The position numbers were made by a program, and so were the translations under genes. From DASRAU01 sp035638075 (GTDB lineage: Bacteria > Acidobacteriota > Polarisedimenticolia > Gp22-AA2), in assembly GCA_035638075.1 (NCBI GenBank), contig DASRAU010000021.1, forward strand, positions 124,001 to 188,000: 64,000 bases of DNA, given 5' to 3'. Numbering within the stretch: position 1 is the first letter of the stretch; each line of letters starts with the position of its first letter. Under the pieces are notes generated by a model. The model worked only from the letters and a program-made list of their open reading frames with translations. It did not search any database and was not told the DNA's origin. Positions 36,912-46,606 of the stretch are shown in pieces.

Positions 36912-37979
36912 ATGCGACCCGCAAGAACCCTCGTCATCACCGCGTTCTGCGCGGCCCTGGCCATCCCGTCCGGCGCCGCCGCGAAGGACAAGTGGGACGG
37001 TTACCTGGACTTCAAGAAGCCGACCTACCTCATCGTCGACGGACAGCGGATGGAGGTGACCGGCAAGACCCGGGTGTCGGCCGGCAAGGTGAAGCGCGCC
37101 ATGGACATCCCGCTCGGCTGGCACATCAAGGCCCAGGGAAACCGCGCCAAGGACGGCACCATCGTGGCCACGAAGATCCAGGCCGAGAAGAACGGCTCGG
37201 AGTTCATGGAAGGCGAAGTCATGCAGGCCACCAACGAGGAAGAGAAGAAGTACGTGCAGCAGAAGAAGGTGTCGGACACGGGACCCAACGGAGAGGAGAA
37301 GGTGATCGGGAAGCTCATCGACAGCGGTCCCGACGTCGATCGCTGCCGCCGGATCGTCATGCGGCTGCTCCCCGCCTACATCCCGAAAGACCAGGTGCGC
37401 GTCTACGTGGTGGACAATAACGCGTGGAACGCCATGGCCATGGCGAATTTCTCGGTCTACGTTTTCAAGGGGCTCCTTCCGGACCTGGATGACGACGAGC
37501 TGGCGATCGTGCTCGGGCACGAGCTGACGCACGCCACCTACGAGCACAGCCGCCGCCAGGCGAAGGGAGGCGTGATCCAGGGCATCGCCGGGGTCGTCGG
37601 CACCATCGCCGCCCAGCAGATCGGCAACGAGGGCGGCCGGGTCGCCGCCGCCGGCGCGACCGCCCTGGGCGTGACCACCGTCGGCAACGTCTACAGCCGC
37701 GATTACGAAGACCAGGCCGACCGCGTCGGATTGCGTTATGTCTACGAGGCCGGCTACGACGAGACCAAGGCGCCGGCGCTCTGGAAACGCTTCGCCGAGA
37801 AGTACGGCGACGGGAACAAGGTCACCAACTTCTTCTTCGGCGACCACTCCCTGGCGCTCGAGCGTGCGAAAAACCTCCAGACGGAGATCGCCCGCAACTA
37901 CAGCGACCCGGCCAAGGATCCGCCGACCTCCGAAGGCGTCGCGAGCCTCGGCCCTGCGAACACCGGAACGGGCTCCTGA
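36912..37979 (+). CDS. Exported M48-family zinc metalloprotease
   Basis: The 355-residue product has a signal peptide (about 1-24). An N-terminal small beta domain (about 25-95) could be OB-like. The M48 peptidase domain has the zinc site HELTH in GHELTHATYEH and a third ligand Glu in YEDQADRVG. It would degrade damaged periplasmic or membrane proteins. Start ATG 36912 has AAGGAG 8 bases upstream; an upstream ATG would add 12 residues before the signal. It ends in a strong hairpin at 37964-37992. Confidence 0.88.
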   Translation: MRPARTLVITAFCAALAIPSGAAAKDKWDGYLDFKKPTYLIVDGQRMEVTGKTRVSAGKVKRAMDIPLGWHIKAQGNRAKDGTIVATKIQAEKNGSEFMEGEVMQATNEEEKKYVQQKKVSDTGPNGEEKVIGKLIDSGPDVDRCRRIVMRLLPAYIPKDQVRVYVVDNNAWNAMAMANFSVYVFKGLLPDLDDDELAIVLGHELTHATYEHSRRQAKGGVIQGIAGVVGTIAAQQIGNEGGRVAAAGATALGVTTVGNVYSRDYEDQADRVGLRYVYEAGYDETKAPALWKRFAEKYGDGNKVTNFFFGDHSLALERAKNLQTEIARNYSDPAKDPPTSEGVASLGPANTGTGS

Positions 37980-37992
37980 AGCCCGTTCCGGC
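37964..37992. terminator. 12-bp hairpin between convergent genes
   Basis: Perfect arms CCGGAACGGGCT and AGCCCGTTCCGG with loop CCTGA span the stop codon of the M48 gene. There is no T-run, so it may act as a weak or Rho-assisted bidirectional terminator against the cytochrome gene ending at 38007. Confidence 0.5.
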
Positions 37993-38006
37993 CGGCGAAG
38001 TGCAGG

Positions 38007-39332
38007 CTAGAGCGACTTCAGGTACTCGACGAGATCGCGCCGCTCCTGATCGTTGAGGGTCAGGCCGCGCGTCGTCACGTAGTGGCTCACGACCGCCTCG
38101 AGAGTCGGGAAGCGGCCGTCGTGATAGAAGCCGCCCTTCGTGTGCGTCCACAATCCCTTCAAAGGCGAAGTCCGGTAACGACCGTCGGGCGACCGCGACG
38201 CCTGGAAGTCGTCGATGTGGATCTCCTCCGCCGTGTGCATGTTCCAGCCGGGCTCGGTGAACAGCGGCGGAACGTGGCAGGTGGCGCAGGTGCCCGGGCC
38301 ATTGAAGACCGCGCGGCCCCGCTGGGCCGCGGCGGCGTCGTAGGAGCCGGCGGGCGCCGGCGGCGCCGGGATGGCGAGCTGGTAGAAGTGCAGAGCCGCC
38401 AGCTTCGGCGTGATGCGATCGACGGGATTGCGGACATCCGCGAAGCCGGCGCGCGCCGCGATGGGGAACTTGACCGGATCGTTCAGCCGCGGGTCGTAGA
38501 AAGTCCCCAGGCCGTGCATCTCGAGATGGGCCACGAAGGCGTTCCAGTAGGTCACCGATCCCCAGCCGGTCCACGTGTGCAGGTTGACGCCGGCCAGCCC
38601 GAACGCCGGCGGCAGGAGGGTCGCGGCGGACTTGCCATCGGGGCGGAACGCCTTGCCGTCGAGGACGAGCTCGGCGTCGAACTTGCCGGGCCCCCAGCTG
38701 TTCAGGACCGTCCGCACCGTGGCCTGGTCGACGTTTAGCAGGTTCGCGAAGGCGGAGAGGTCGGGCGCCAGCGCGACGATCGCGCCGACGTTCAGGTCGC
38801 GGTTGGCCCAGCCGTCGAGCCGGTGGCCGATCCCCGGGGCGAACGAGTTGTCCACCGTCGAGTGGCACAGGGCGCACTGGATGCCCATGGATCTCAGCCG
38901 CCCGGACTGGTCGAAGAACCCGGTCACGCCGACGACCGCGTTCGCTTTCAGCAGCGCCATCGTCGACGCTGGAGAATCGAGCGGCACCTGCCCCTTGCGC
39001 AGCGATTCGATCAGCGGCTGGGGCAGGGCGTCGATATCGACCTTCAACCCCACCGCGAGCGCCGTGCGGGGGGACACGCCCGGACCGACGCCGCCGAGAT
39101 CGGCGCCGGCGATCGCCTCGTGCAGCCTCAGTGTCTGGCCCCAGAACGCCTCGTCGCCGAACGTGTCGAACCGGAAGGTGCGTTGTCCTTCCACCATCAT
39201 CTGGGTTGCGTTGTCGGTCGTCGTTGCATCGATCCTGCGCACGTCCTTCTTGTCACCGGCGGTCACGACGAGACCCGCGCACACCAGCACCAGCGCGGCC
39301 GTCGTGCCCGCACGGACTCCTTTCAAGGTCAT
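38007..39332 (-). CDS. Exported di-haem c-type cytochrome (MauG/peroxidase-like)
   Basis: The 441-residue product has a signal peptide (about 1-25) and two haem-binding motifs, CALCH in the first half and CATCH in the second. The C-terminal half carries the YRTSPLKGLW and GGFYHDGRFPTLE motifs of the cytochrome c peroxidase/MauG C-terminal domain. It probably oxidises an organic substrate or reduces peroxide in the periplasm. GGAGGT is 4 bases before ATG 39332. It is divergent from the ECF sigma factor at 39476. Confidence 0.88.
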   Translation of the reverse strand: MTLKGVRAGTTAALVLVCAGLVVTAGDKKDVRRIDATTTDNATQMMVEGQRTFRFDTFGDEAFWGQTLRLHEAIAGADLGGVGPGVSPRTALAVGLKVDIDALPQPLIESLRKGQVPLDSPASTMALLKANAVVGVTGFFDQSGRLRSMGIQCALCHSTVDNSFAPGIGHRLDGWANRDLNVGAIVALAPDLSAFANLLNVDQATVRTVLNSWGPGKFDAELVLDGKAFRPDGKSAATLLPPAFGLAGVNLHTWTGWGSVTYWNAFVAHLEMHGLGTFYDPRLNDPVKFPIAARAGFADVRNPVDRITPKLAALHFYQLAIPAPPAPAGSYDAAAAQRGRAVFNGPGTCATCHVPPLFTEPGWNMHTAEEIHIDDFQASRSPDGRYRTSPLKGLWTHTKGGFYHDGRFPTLEAVVSHYVTTRGLTLNDQERRDLVEYLKSL

Positions 39333-39475
39333 GTGACCTCCGTCACGGAAGAATGGACTGCGTTCACACGGATAGAGTCAGGGACGGACCCGGCGTGACT
39401 ACCGATTTCTCCGGAGAGATGACCGCGCGACCCGTCGATACAATGCGCGCGCACTCGGAAACTACGGAGGACGTC

Positions 39476-40135
39476 ATGCCGACACCGCCGCCCGATCCCA
39501 CCGCAGCGCTCACCGACGAAGACATCGTCGACCGGGTGCGCGCCGGCCACACGGCCCTGTTCGAAGTCCTGATGCGCCGCTACAACCAGCGGCTCTACCG
39601 CATCGCGCGCGCCATCCTGCACAGCGACGCCGAGGTCGAGGACGTGATGCAGGAGACCTACCTGCGCGCCTTCGCGCACCTCGACCAGTTCGCCGGCCGG
39701 GCGCGCTTCGCGACGTGGCTGACCCGCATCGCGGTGAACGAGGCGGCGGCCCGTGCCCGGCGCGCGCCGATCCCGGTCGGCATCCCGCTGGTCTACGAAA
39801 TCGAGCCGCAGCCCTCCGAAGAGACCCCGGAGCAGGGCGCCGTGCGGGGCGAGGCGCAGGCGCTCCTCGACCGGGCGATCGAGGCCCTGTCCCCCGACGA
39901 CCGGGCGGTCTTCGTGCTGCGCGAAGTCGAGGAGCTCAGCACCACGGAGACGGCCGAAGCGCTCGGAATGAACGAGGCGGTGGTCCGGATGCGCCTCTTC
40001 CGGGCGCGCACCCGGCTGCGCCTGAACCTGCACCGCCGGACGGGGGCGACCACCTCCGGCGCCTTCCGCCTGCATCTCTCCATCTGCGACCGGGTCGTCC
40101 GGGGCGTCCTGCCGCGCCTCCTGCCGGGCGCCTGA
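39476..40135 (+). CDS. ECF RNA polymerase sigma factor (RpoE-like)
   Basis: The 219-residue protein has region 2 (about 22-88, ILHSDAEVEDVMQETYLRAF) and region 4 (about 133-185, ALSPDDRAVFVLREVEELSTTETAEALG). A C-terminal extension of about 30 residues follows. No anti-sigma gene lies next to it. It could regulate itself or the permease downstream. I start at ATG 39476, with GGAGG 6 bases upstream; a Met 12 codons earlier lacks one. Confidence 0.92.
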   Translation: MPTPPPDPTAALTDEDIVDRVRAGHTALFEVLMRRYNQRLYRIARAILHSDAEVEDVMQETYLRAFAHLDQFAGRARFATWLTRIAVNEAAARARRAPIPVGIPLVYEIEPQPSEETPEQGAVRGEAQALLDRAIEALSPDDRAVFVLREVEELSTTETAEALGMNEAVVRMRLFRARTRLRLNLHRRTGATTSGAFRLHLSICDRVVRGVLPRLLPGA

Positions 40136-40281
40136 CCCCGGCCGCCGGCCTCGGACCTCATCTCGCGGCCCAGGCAGGCGATCCCGTCGGCACGGTGCCG
40201 GCTCCCTTTCCTCCATTCGGCTGAAAAACCCGGGAACGCCGGTTCCGGGGCTTCCGTATGCTTCGACCGGAGGCCGTGGAC

Positions 40282-42792
40282 ATGGGGATCTCTACGTTCG
40301 TGCAGGACGTCCGGGTCGGGATGCGCGCGCTTTTGCGCGACAAGGGGTTCTGCGCCACCGCCATCCTGGTGCTGGCGCTCGGGATCTGCGGCGTCACCAC
40401 CACCTTCAGCGTGGTCAACGGGATCCTGATCCGCGGCTTCTCGTTCCCCAACGCCGGCCGCCTCGTCAGCGTCAACTTCATCGACCCCGCCAGCCGGACC
40501 CCGTTCGGGGTGAACGGCCAGATCCATTCGCTGGATTTCGAGGACATGCAGCGGCAGCAGCGCTCCTTCGAGGCGATGACCGCCTACATCAGCGGCTCGA
40601 CGGTCAACTGCACGGTGGACGGGAACCCGCGCCGCTACACCGGCGGCTACATCACCGACCCGTTCTTCCGCGTCCTCGGCGTCGCCCCCATCATGGGCCG
40701 CGACCTGCGCCCCGAGGACAACGTCCCGGGCGCCGCGAAAGTGGCGATCCTCGGTTACGGCATCTGGCAGCGGGACTTCGGCGGGGCCCAGGACATCGTC
40801 GGGAAGGGGTTCCGGGTCAACGGCACGCCGACGACCGTCGTCGGGGTCATGCCCAAGGGCTTCGCCTTCCCGCAGAACGAGGAGCTGTGGGTCCCCCTCT
40901 ACACCGAGTTCCCGCCGCGCGAGCGGAGCGACCCGCGCGCCCTGACCCCCGCCGTCATGGCACTGCTCAAACAGGGGACGACCCTCGAGCAGGCCAACGC
41001 GGAAGTGAGCGCCTTCGCCAAGGCCTCGGCGGAAGCCCACCCCGACACCAGCAAGCTGTTCGCGAGTGGAGAGGTCGAGCCGCTCCTCAAGACCTTCACG
41101 CCGCTGCCGCTGCGCGGCACGATCCTGACGATGCTGGCCTTCTGCGCCGGGCTCTTGCTCATCGGCTGCGTCAACGTCATGAACATGCAGTTCGCGCGAT
41201 CGACGCTGCGCGCGCGGGACCTCGCGATCCGCTCGTCGCTGGGCGCCAGCCGGTCGCGCCTCGTGGTGCAGATGCTGACGGAGAACCTGCTGGTCGCCGC
41301 CGCGGGGGCGGGGATCGGCGTGGCGCTGGCGGCGTACTGCATCGATCTCCTGCAGGCGACCATTCGCAACTTCGACAATCCGCCTCCCGCCTGGATCACC
41401 TTCCAGCTCGACCCGCCGGTCCTGATCTTCAGCGTCGGCGCCATGGTCCTGGCGGCGGTCATCTCCGGGCTGCCGCCCGCGTGGATGGGGTCGCGCGCCA
41501 GCGTCGTCTCCCTGCTCAAGGAAGGGGGACGGGGAAGCACGAGCCGCAAGACGCGCGTGCTGATGCGCGGCCTGGTCGTGGTGCAGGTGCTGGTGACCTG
41601 CGTCCTGCTCATCGGGTCGCTTTTGCAGCTGCGCTCGATCGTCGCGCAGCAGACCATCGACTATGGCTACGACACCGGCGGCCTCATGTCGGCCCGCATG
41701 GGACTGATGGAGGGGGCCTACCCGACGCGGGAGGACCGCGCCGCCTTCTTCGACCGGCTGGTGCGCGAGCTGAAGCAGAGCCCCGAATACGAGACGGTGG
41801 CGCTCACCAACCGCTTCCGCATGGTGTTCGCCGGCAGCGGGCCGATCGAGCTCGAAGGGAAGGAGTACAAGGAGCGGCGCGACCGCCCGAATGCCAACTT
41901 CGAGCAGGTGACGCCCGACTTCTTCCAGGCCCTCGGCCAGTCGATCGTCGCCGGTCGCGGCATCCAGGAGGACGACAGCGACGACAAGCTGCCGGTGGCG
42001 GTCGTCAACGAGGCGTTCGCGCGCCGCCACTTCGGCTCCGACAGCCCCCTCGGCCGGCGATTCCGCGGCCTCGACGGCAACCAGCAGGCCGGCCCGTGGC
42101 GCACCATCGTCGGCGTGGTCACGACGGTGCGGATGATGCCGCCGTTCAACATCCCCAACGTGGACGAGACCGGCTTCTACGTCCCGTTCTACGCCACTCC
42201 CTCGGGCCCGGCGCAGCCGGGACCGAACGTCACCCAGTTCGCCACGGTCCTCGTGAAGCCGCGCGGCGGGGTCGCCGCCGCGAGCCTCGCCAACGGCCTG
42301 CGGCGCGAGGTGGCGAAGGTCGACGCGGACCTGCCGCTCTACTACGTCGACACGCCGGCCCGCCACATCCAGGGGTTCGTCAGCCAGAACCGCATCGTCG
42401 CGGTGATGTTCACCATCTTCGGCGTGGTGGCGATGGTCATCGCCGCGGCCGGCATCTACGGGATCATGTCGTTCTCGGTCAGCCAGCGTGTGCAGGAGCT
42501 GGGAGTCCGCATGGCCCTCGGCGCCGACCGGCGCCGCATCCTGAGGATGGTGCTCGGCCAGGGATCCGTGCAGACCGGCGTCGGCCTCGGCCTCGGCCTG
42601 CTCCTGACGCTCGGCCTGGCGACGATGATCGGCGACGGCATCCAGACGGTGCTCTTCGGCGTCAGCCCGCGCGATCCGTTCGTTTACGCCACGGTCGCCG
42701 CGCTCCTGGCACTGGCGTCCTTGCTTGCCACCCTGGTTCCTGCGAGGCGGGCGACGCGGGTCGATCCGATGATCGCCCTGCGCGCCGAGTAA
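40282..42792 (+). CDS. ADOP-type ABC transporter permease (second copy)
   Basis: The 836-residue protein has the same two-unit MacB/FtsX-like permease layout as the gene at 16592. Its first unit has VRVGMRALLRDKGF and ARDLAIRSSLGAS; its second ends with LGVRMALGADRRR and PARRATRVDPMIALRAE. No ATPase gene is next to it. It starts 146 bases after the ECF sigma gene. ATG 40282 is preferred (GGAGG 9 bases upstream); ATG 40258 is in frame eight codons earlier. Confidence 0.92.
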   Translation: MGISTFVQDVRVGMRALLRDKGFCATAILVLALGICGVTTTFSVVNGILIRGFSFPNAGRLVSVNFIDPASRTPFGVNGQIHSLDFEDMQRQQRSFEAMTAYISGSTVNCTVDGNPRRYTGGYITDPFFRVLGVAPIMGRDLRPEDNVPGAAKVAILGYGIWQRDFGGAQDIVGKGFRVNGTPTTVVGVMPKGFAFPQNEELWVPLYTEFPPRERSDPRALTPAVMALLKQGTTLEQANAEVSAFAKASAEAHPDTSKLFASGEVEPLLKTFTPLPLRGTILTMLAFCAGLLLIGCVNVMNMQFARSTLRARDLAIRSSLGASRSRLVVQMLTENLLVAAAGAGIGVALAAYCIDLLQATIRNFDNPPPAWITFQLDPPVLIFSVGAMVLAAVISGLPPAWMGSRASVVSLLKEGGRGSTSRKTRVLMRGLVVVQVLVTCVLLIGSLLQLRSIVAQQTIDYGYDTGGLMSARMGLMEGAYPTREDRAAFFDRLVRELKQSPEYETVALTNRFRMVFAGSGPIELEGKEYKERRDRPNANFEQVTPDFFQALGQSIVAGRGIQEDDSDDKLPVAVVNEAFARRHFGSDSPLGRRFRGLDGNQQAGPWRTIVGVVTTVRMMPPFNIPNVDETGFYVPFYATPSGPAQPGPNVTQFATVLVKPRGGVAAASLANGLRREVAKVDADLPLYYVDTPARHIQGFVSQNRIVAVMFTIFGVVAMVIAAAGIYGIMSFSVSQRVQELGVRMALGADRRRILRMVLGQGSVQTGVGLGLGLLLTLGLATMIGDGIQTVLFGVSPRDPFVYATVAALLALASLLATLVPARRATRVDPMIALRAE

Positions 42793-42835
42793 ACCGGAAC
42801 CGGCTCCTCGGCCACCGTGGCTGCGACTCGTGCCG

Positions 42836-43465
42836 CTACTTCTTCGTGTAGGTCATCTCCATCATCTTCATCTCCTTGCCGTCGGGGCCGGGGCCCCACA
42901 TCTCGAACATCTCGACGGTCGGAGAGGTCCACTTCGTCGTCATCCGTAGCTTCGATTGCGTCTTCTTGACCGGGTCGTTCATGGTGCCGGTGAAAGAACA
43001 GGTCTTGCCGGTGGCGTCGCACGTCCCTTCGGAGACGAACAGGCCGGTGGACATGCTGTCGTTCCAGGTGGACCAGTACTTGCCGGTGACATTGTCGAAG
43101 CCCATCATCCCGTGGCCGCTGAACGGCATGCCCATCATCGAGGCGCTGACGTCCTCGACCCGGACGCGGCCGCCGAGCGCCATCGAGCGGGTCGCCGTGC
43201 CGGTATCTTCGGCCGGCGGCTGGCCCGGCGCGTGCCACGCCTTGATCTTCATGTCGTAGGTCCCCGCCGTCCCGGCCAGCGCCTGGTGCTGCGGCCCCGG
43301 CGTCCCGGCCTTCGCATAGGCCTCCATCTCCGCCTTCTGCTGCGGCGTCATGGCCGGCGGCGCCTGCCCCGCCGGCTTCTGCTGCGTCCCCTGCGCCACC
43401 GCCAGAGTGGCGGCGAGCCCCGTAGCCGACAGGACGAGAATCCAGTTCTTCCTGCGATGAAGCAT
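42836..43465 (-). CDS. Exported DUF1579-family protein
   Basis: The 209-residue product has a signal peptide (about 1-25) and a Pro/Gln linker. A DUF1579-like beta domain follows, with MALGGRVRVEDVSA, FSGHGMMGFDNVTGKYWSTW and a methionine-rich end. The family is of unknown function and is common in acidobacteria and proteobacteria. GGAGG precedes the ATG. It converges with the permease and is divergent from the ABC-F gene. Confidence 0.85.
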   Translation of the reverse strand: MLHRRKNWILVLSATGLAATLAVAQGTQQKPAGQAPPAMTPQQKAEMEAYAKAGTPGPQHQALAGTAGTYDMKIKAWHAPGQPPAEDTGTATRSMALGGRVRVEDVSASMMGMPFSGHGMMGFDNVTGKYWSTWNDSMSTGLFVSEGTCDATGKTCSFTGTMNDPVKKTQSKLRMTTKWTSPTVEMFEMWGPGPDGKEMKMMEMTYTKK

Positions 43466-43676
43466 GGGTTCTTCCTCCGAGATTGAGGGCGATTGGGAAC
43501 GAATTCCGATTTGAGGCGGGGAGTCTAGACGCCCGCCCGCGTGGATGGCAAGACGGGTCCAGCATCGGGAGGGATCGATCGCGGACCCACAGCGCTGGGA
43601 ACGATTGGCGGTGGGCGGCGGTGGCCAGGGAGATCGTTAGGACCGCAACGAAGGTTGTGACAGGATCACGCCCCCC

Positions 43677-45314
43677 ATGATCTCGTTCACCAATGTCAGC
43701 AAGCAGTACGGCCAGCAGGTCCTCTTCGTGGAAGCATCTTTCCAGCTCAACCCGGGAGAGCGAGCTGGGCTCGTGGGCCCCAACGGCGCCGGCAAGACCA
43801 CCGTCTTCCGGATGATCACCGGCGACGAGTCCCCCGACGAGGGGGACGTGACGGTCCCGAAGCGCCTGACCTTAGGCTACTTCCGCCAGGACGTCGAGGA
43901 GATGTCGGGGCGATCGGTGCTCGACGAGGCGATCGCCGGCAGCGGCCGGGTCGGCGACCTGCACCACGAGCTGGAATCCCTGCAGCGCGCCATGGCCGAT
44001 CCGGCCAGAGCCGACGACATGGACGCGATCCTGGCCCGCTTCGGCGAAGTGCAGGAGTCCTACGAGCACCTGGGCGGCTATGCGCTCGAGAGCCGGGCGC
44101 GCGAGGTGCTGCACGGCCTGGGCTTCGAGGACGAGCGCATCGACGGTGACGTCGGGGCGCTGTCGGGCGGCTGGAAGATGCGCGTGGCGATGGCCCGCGT
44201 CCTGCTCGGCTCGCCCGACGTCCTGCTGATGGACGAGCCGACGAACCACCTCGACATCGAGTCGATCGTCTGGCTCGAGTCGTTCCTGAAGCAGTACCCG
44301 GGGACGCTCCTGTTGACGTCGCACGATCGATCGTTCCTGAACCGCGTGATCTCGAAGATCGTCGAGATCGACGGCGGCGAGATCACCATGTACTCGGGGA
44401 ACTATGACTTCTACGACCGGGAGCGGCGGCTGCGCGAGGCGAACCGCGAGGCCGCCTACGCGCGGCAGCAGGCGATGCTCGCGAAGGAGCAGCGCTTCAT
44501 CGATCGCTTCCGCACCCACGCCGCCAAGGCGGCGCAGGTGCAGAGCCGCATCAAGGCGCTCGACAAGATCGAGAAGGTCACCCTCCCGAAGCGCCGCGCC
44601 GTCGTCACCTTCGACTTTCCCACGCCGCCGCGGTCGGGAGACCAGGTGGCGGTGCTCGAGCACGTCGGCAAGAACTACGGGCGCCGCGCCGTCCACGACG
44701 ACCTGAGCCTGACCATCCGGCGCGGCGAGCGCTGGGCGGTGATGGGCAAGAACGGCGCCGGCAAGACCACGCTCCTGAGGCTGGTGGCGGGGGTGCTCGA
44801 TCCCGACGGCGGCTCGGTGCGGCTCGGCGCGGCCGTGCGGATGGGTTACTTCGCGCAGCAGTCGCTCGATGTGCTCAAGGCCGACCTCACAGTCGAGGAG
44901 CAGCTCCAGTCCGATTTCCCGCGCGAAGGGACCGGCGTCCTGCGCAATCTCGCGGGGGCGTTCCAGTTCAGCGGCGAGGACGTGGACAAGAAGGTGCGGT
45001 CGCTCTCCGGCGGCGAGCGCTCGCGCCTGGCGATGGCGCGGCTGCTCTTCACGTCGCCGAACTTCCTCGTCCTCGACGAGCCGACCAACCACCTCGATCT
45101 CGCCACCAAGGAGATGCTGGTGGAAGCGCTCGGCTCCTTCGAGGGGACGATGCTGTTCGTGTCGCACGACCGCACCTTCCTGCGCGGCCTCGCCACGCGT
45201 GTCCTCGAGCTGGGAGGGGAGAGCGGGCGCGACGCGAAGCCGCTGCTCTTTCCCGGCACTTACGTCGAGTACGTCGAGCGCACCGGCCACGAGGCGCCGG
45301 GGATCCGCGCCTGA
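43677..45314 (+). CDS. ABC-F family ATPase (Uup/YheS/EttA-like)
   Basis: The 545-residue protein has two ATP-binding domains with no membrane parts. Walker A is GPNGAGKTT (34-42) and GKNGAGKTT; signatures are LSGGWKMR and LSGGERSR; each Walker B is followed by DEPTNHLD. A charged linker of about 80 residues lies between them. ABC-F proteins bind the ribosome's E site and help stalled or antibiotic-blocked translation; this subfamily is not clear. There is no strong Shine-Dalgarno. The MFS transporter overlaps its end. Confidence 0.93.
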   Translation: MISFTNVSKQYGQQVLFVEASFQLNPGERAGLVGPNGAGKTTVFRMITGDESPDEGDVTVPKRLTLGYFRQDVEEMSGRSVLDEAIAGSGRVGDLHHELESLQRAMADPARADDMDAILARFGEVQESYEHLGGYALESRAREVLHGLGFEDERIDGDVGALSGGWKMRVAMARVLLGSPDVLLMDEPTNHLDIESIVWLESFLKQYPGTLLLTSHDRSFLNRVISKIVEIDGGEITMYSGNYDFYDRERRLREANREAAYARQQAMLAKEQRFIDRFRTHAAKAAQVQSRIKALDKIEKVTLPKRRAVVTFDFPTPPRSGDQVAVLEHVGKNYGRRAVHDDLSLTIRRGERWAVMGKNGAGKTTLLRLVAGVLDPDGGSVRLGAAVRMGYFAQQSLDVLKADLTVEEQLQSDFPREGTGVLRNLAGAFQFSGEDVDKKVRSLSGGERSRLAMARLLFTSPNFLVLDEPTNHLDLATKEMLVEALGSFEGTMLFVSHDRTFLRGLATRVLELGGESGRDAKPLLFPGTYVEYVERTGHEAPGIRA

Positions 45315-45403
45315 ACCCCGGCACGCCGCCCGCGGCCGGGCCGCTGCAGGCGCTGCTGCGATCGCTCCGGCACCGGAACTTCAGGCTCTTCCTGTCGGGG
45401 CAG

Positions 45404-46606
45404 ATGGTGTCGCTCGTCGGCACCTGGATGCAGAACGTGGCGCAGTCGTGGCTGGTGTACCGGCTGACCGGCTCGGCCCTCCTGCTCGGGGTGATCGGCT
45501 TCCTGTCGCAGTTCCCGGTGTTCCTCCTCGGACCGGTCGCGGGGACCGTCGCCGATCGCCGGGCGCGCCACCGGCTGGTCGTCGCCACCCAGACCGCGGC
45601 GATGCTCCTCGCCTTCGCGCTGGCGGCGCTGACGCTGAGCGGCCAGGTGCGCGTGTGGCACGTCGGGGTCCTGGCGGCGCTCGGAGGCGTCGTCAGCGCC
45701 TTCGACATCCCGGCCCGGCAGTCGTTCCTCGTCGAGATGGTGGGCCGCGACGATCTCGCCAACGCCATCGCGCTCAACTCGTCGATGTTCAACGGCGCGC
45801 GCGCCATCGGCCCGGCGCTGGCGGGCATCCTGGTGGCGACGCTCGGCGAGGGGTGGTGCTTCTTCCTCAACGGCGTCAGCTTCCTCGCGGTCATCGCGTC
45901 GCTCCTGCTGATGCGCCTGCCGCCGCGCGCGGTGCGCGTCTCCGCGGGCTCCCCGTGGCGCGACTTCGTCGAAGGCGTGGGGTTCGCGTGGACGAGCGCC
46001 CCGATCCGTGCGCTGCTCCTGCTCGTCGGCGCCGTCAGTCTCTTCGGCGCGCCGTACACGACCCTGATGCCGGTCTTCGCGGATCACATGGTCCCGGGAG
46101 GGCCGCGCACGCTCGGCGTGCTGATGGGCGCGGTCGGCATCGGGGCGCTCCTCGGTGCGATCAGCCTGGCGATGCGCTCCACGGTGCGCGGGCTGGGACG
46201 GCGCGCGGCGCGGGCGGCGGCCCTGCTCGGCGTGCTGCTCGGCGTGTTCGTGGCGACCCGCTCGGTCCGGCTGGCGGCGCCGGTTCTCGTCGGCGTCGGG
46301 TTCGCCATGATGGTGCACATGGCGGCGGTCAACACGCTGCTGCAGTCGATGGTGCCGGACGCGCTGCGCGGGCGGGTGATGTCGCTCTACACCGCGATGA
46401 ACATGGGGATGGCGCCGTTCGGGGCGCTCCTGGCCGGGGCGGTGGCGCACCGCGCGGGGGCGGGGCCCGCCGTCGCAGCGGGGGGCTTCGTGTGCCTGGT
46501 CACCGCGCTGTTCTTCCGCTCCCGCCTGCCGGCCCTGCGCGAAGAAGCCCGCCGCCTGCTGGACGAATCCGGGGAAGCCGGTAGCGGCCTCTCCGGCTCC
46601 ACCTGA
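45404..46606 (+). CDS. MFS exporter (MFS_3/EntS-like)
   Basis: The 400 residues from ATG 45404 give most of a 12-helix major facilitator, with DRRARHRL after helix 2 and FDIPARQSFLVEMVG, typical of the MFS_3 drug/siderophore exporter group. The usual start of this family, a basic RSLRHRNFRLFLSGQ stretch and the first half of helix 1, is encoded in frame just upstream. So true initiation is probably before 45404. No ATG, GTG or TTG occurs there; the first codon after the ABC-F stop overlap is CTG 45311. It may be a rare CTG start coupled to ABC-F termination. Substrate unknown. Confidence 0.88.
   Translation: MVSLVGTWMQNVAQSWLVYRLTGSALLLGVIGFLSQFPVFLLGPVAGTVADRRARHRLVVATQTAAMLLAFALAALTLSGQVRVWHVGVLAALGGVVSAFDIPARQSFLVEMVGRDDLANAIALNSSMFNGARAIGPALAGILVATLGEGWCFFLNGVSFLAVIASLLLMRLPPRAVRVSAGSPWRDFVEGVGFAWTSAPIRALLLLVGAVSLFGAPYTTLMPVFADHMVPGGPRTLGVLMGAVGIGALLGAISLAMRSTVRGLGRRAARAAALLGVLLGVFVATRSVRLAAPVLVGVGFAMMVHMAAVNTLLQSMVPDALRGRVMSLYTAMNMGMAPFGALLAGAVAHRAGAGPAVAAGGFVCLVTALFFRSRLPALREEARRLLDESGEAGSGLSGST

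Noticed and set aside
36132..37847. Long N-terminal extension of Ku
   Set aside because: The residues before MPRAFWTGSISF are low-complexity and antisense to the M48 and Arg-rich genes; Ku normally starts at this Met.
40196..40260. Terminator between the ECF sigma gene and the second ADOP permease
   Set aside because: The inverted repeat around 40231-40250 has a central mismatch and lacks a T-run, so I could not support it.
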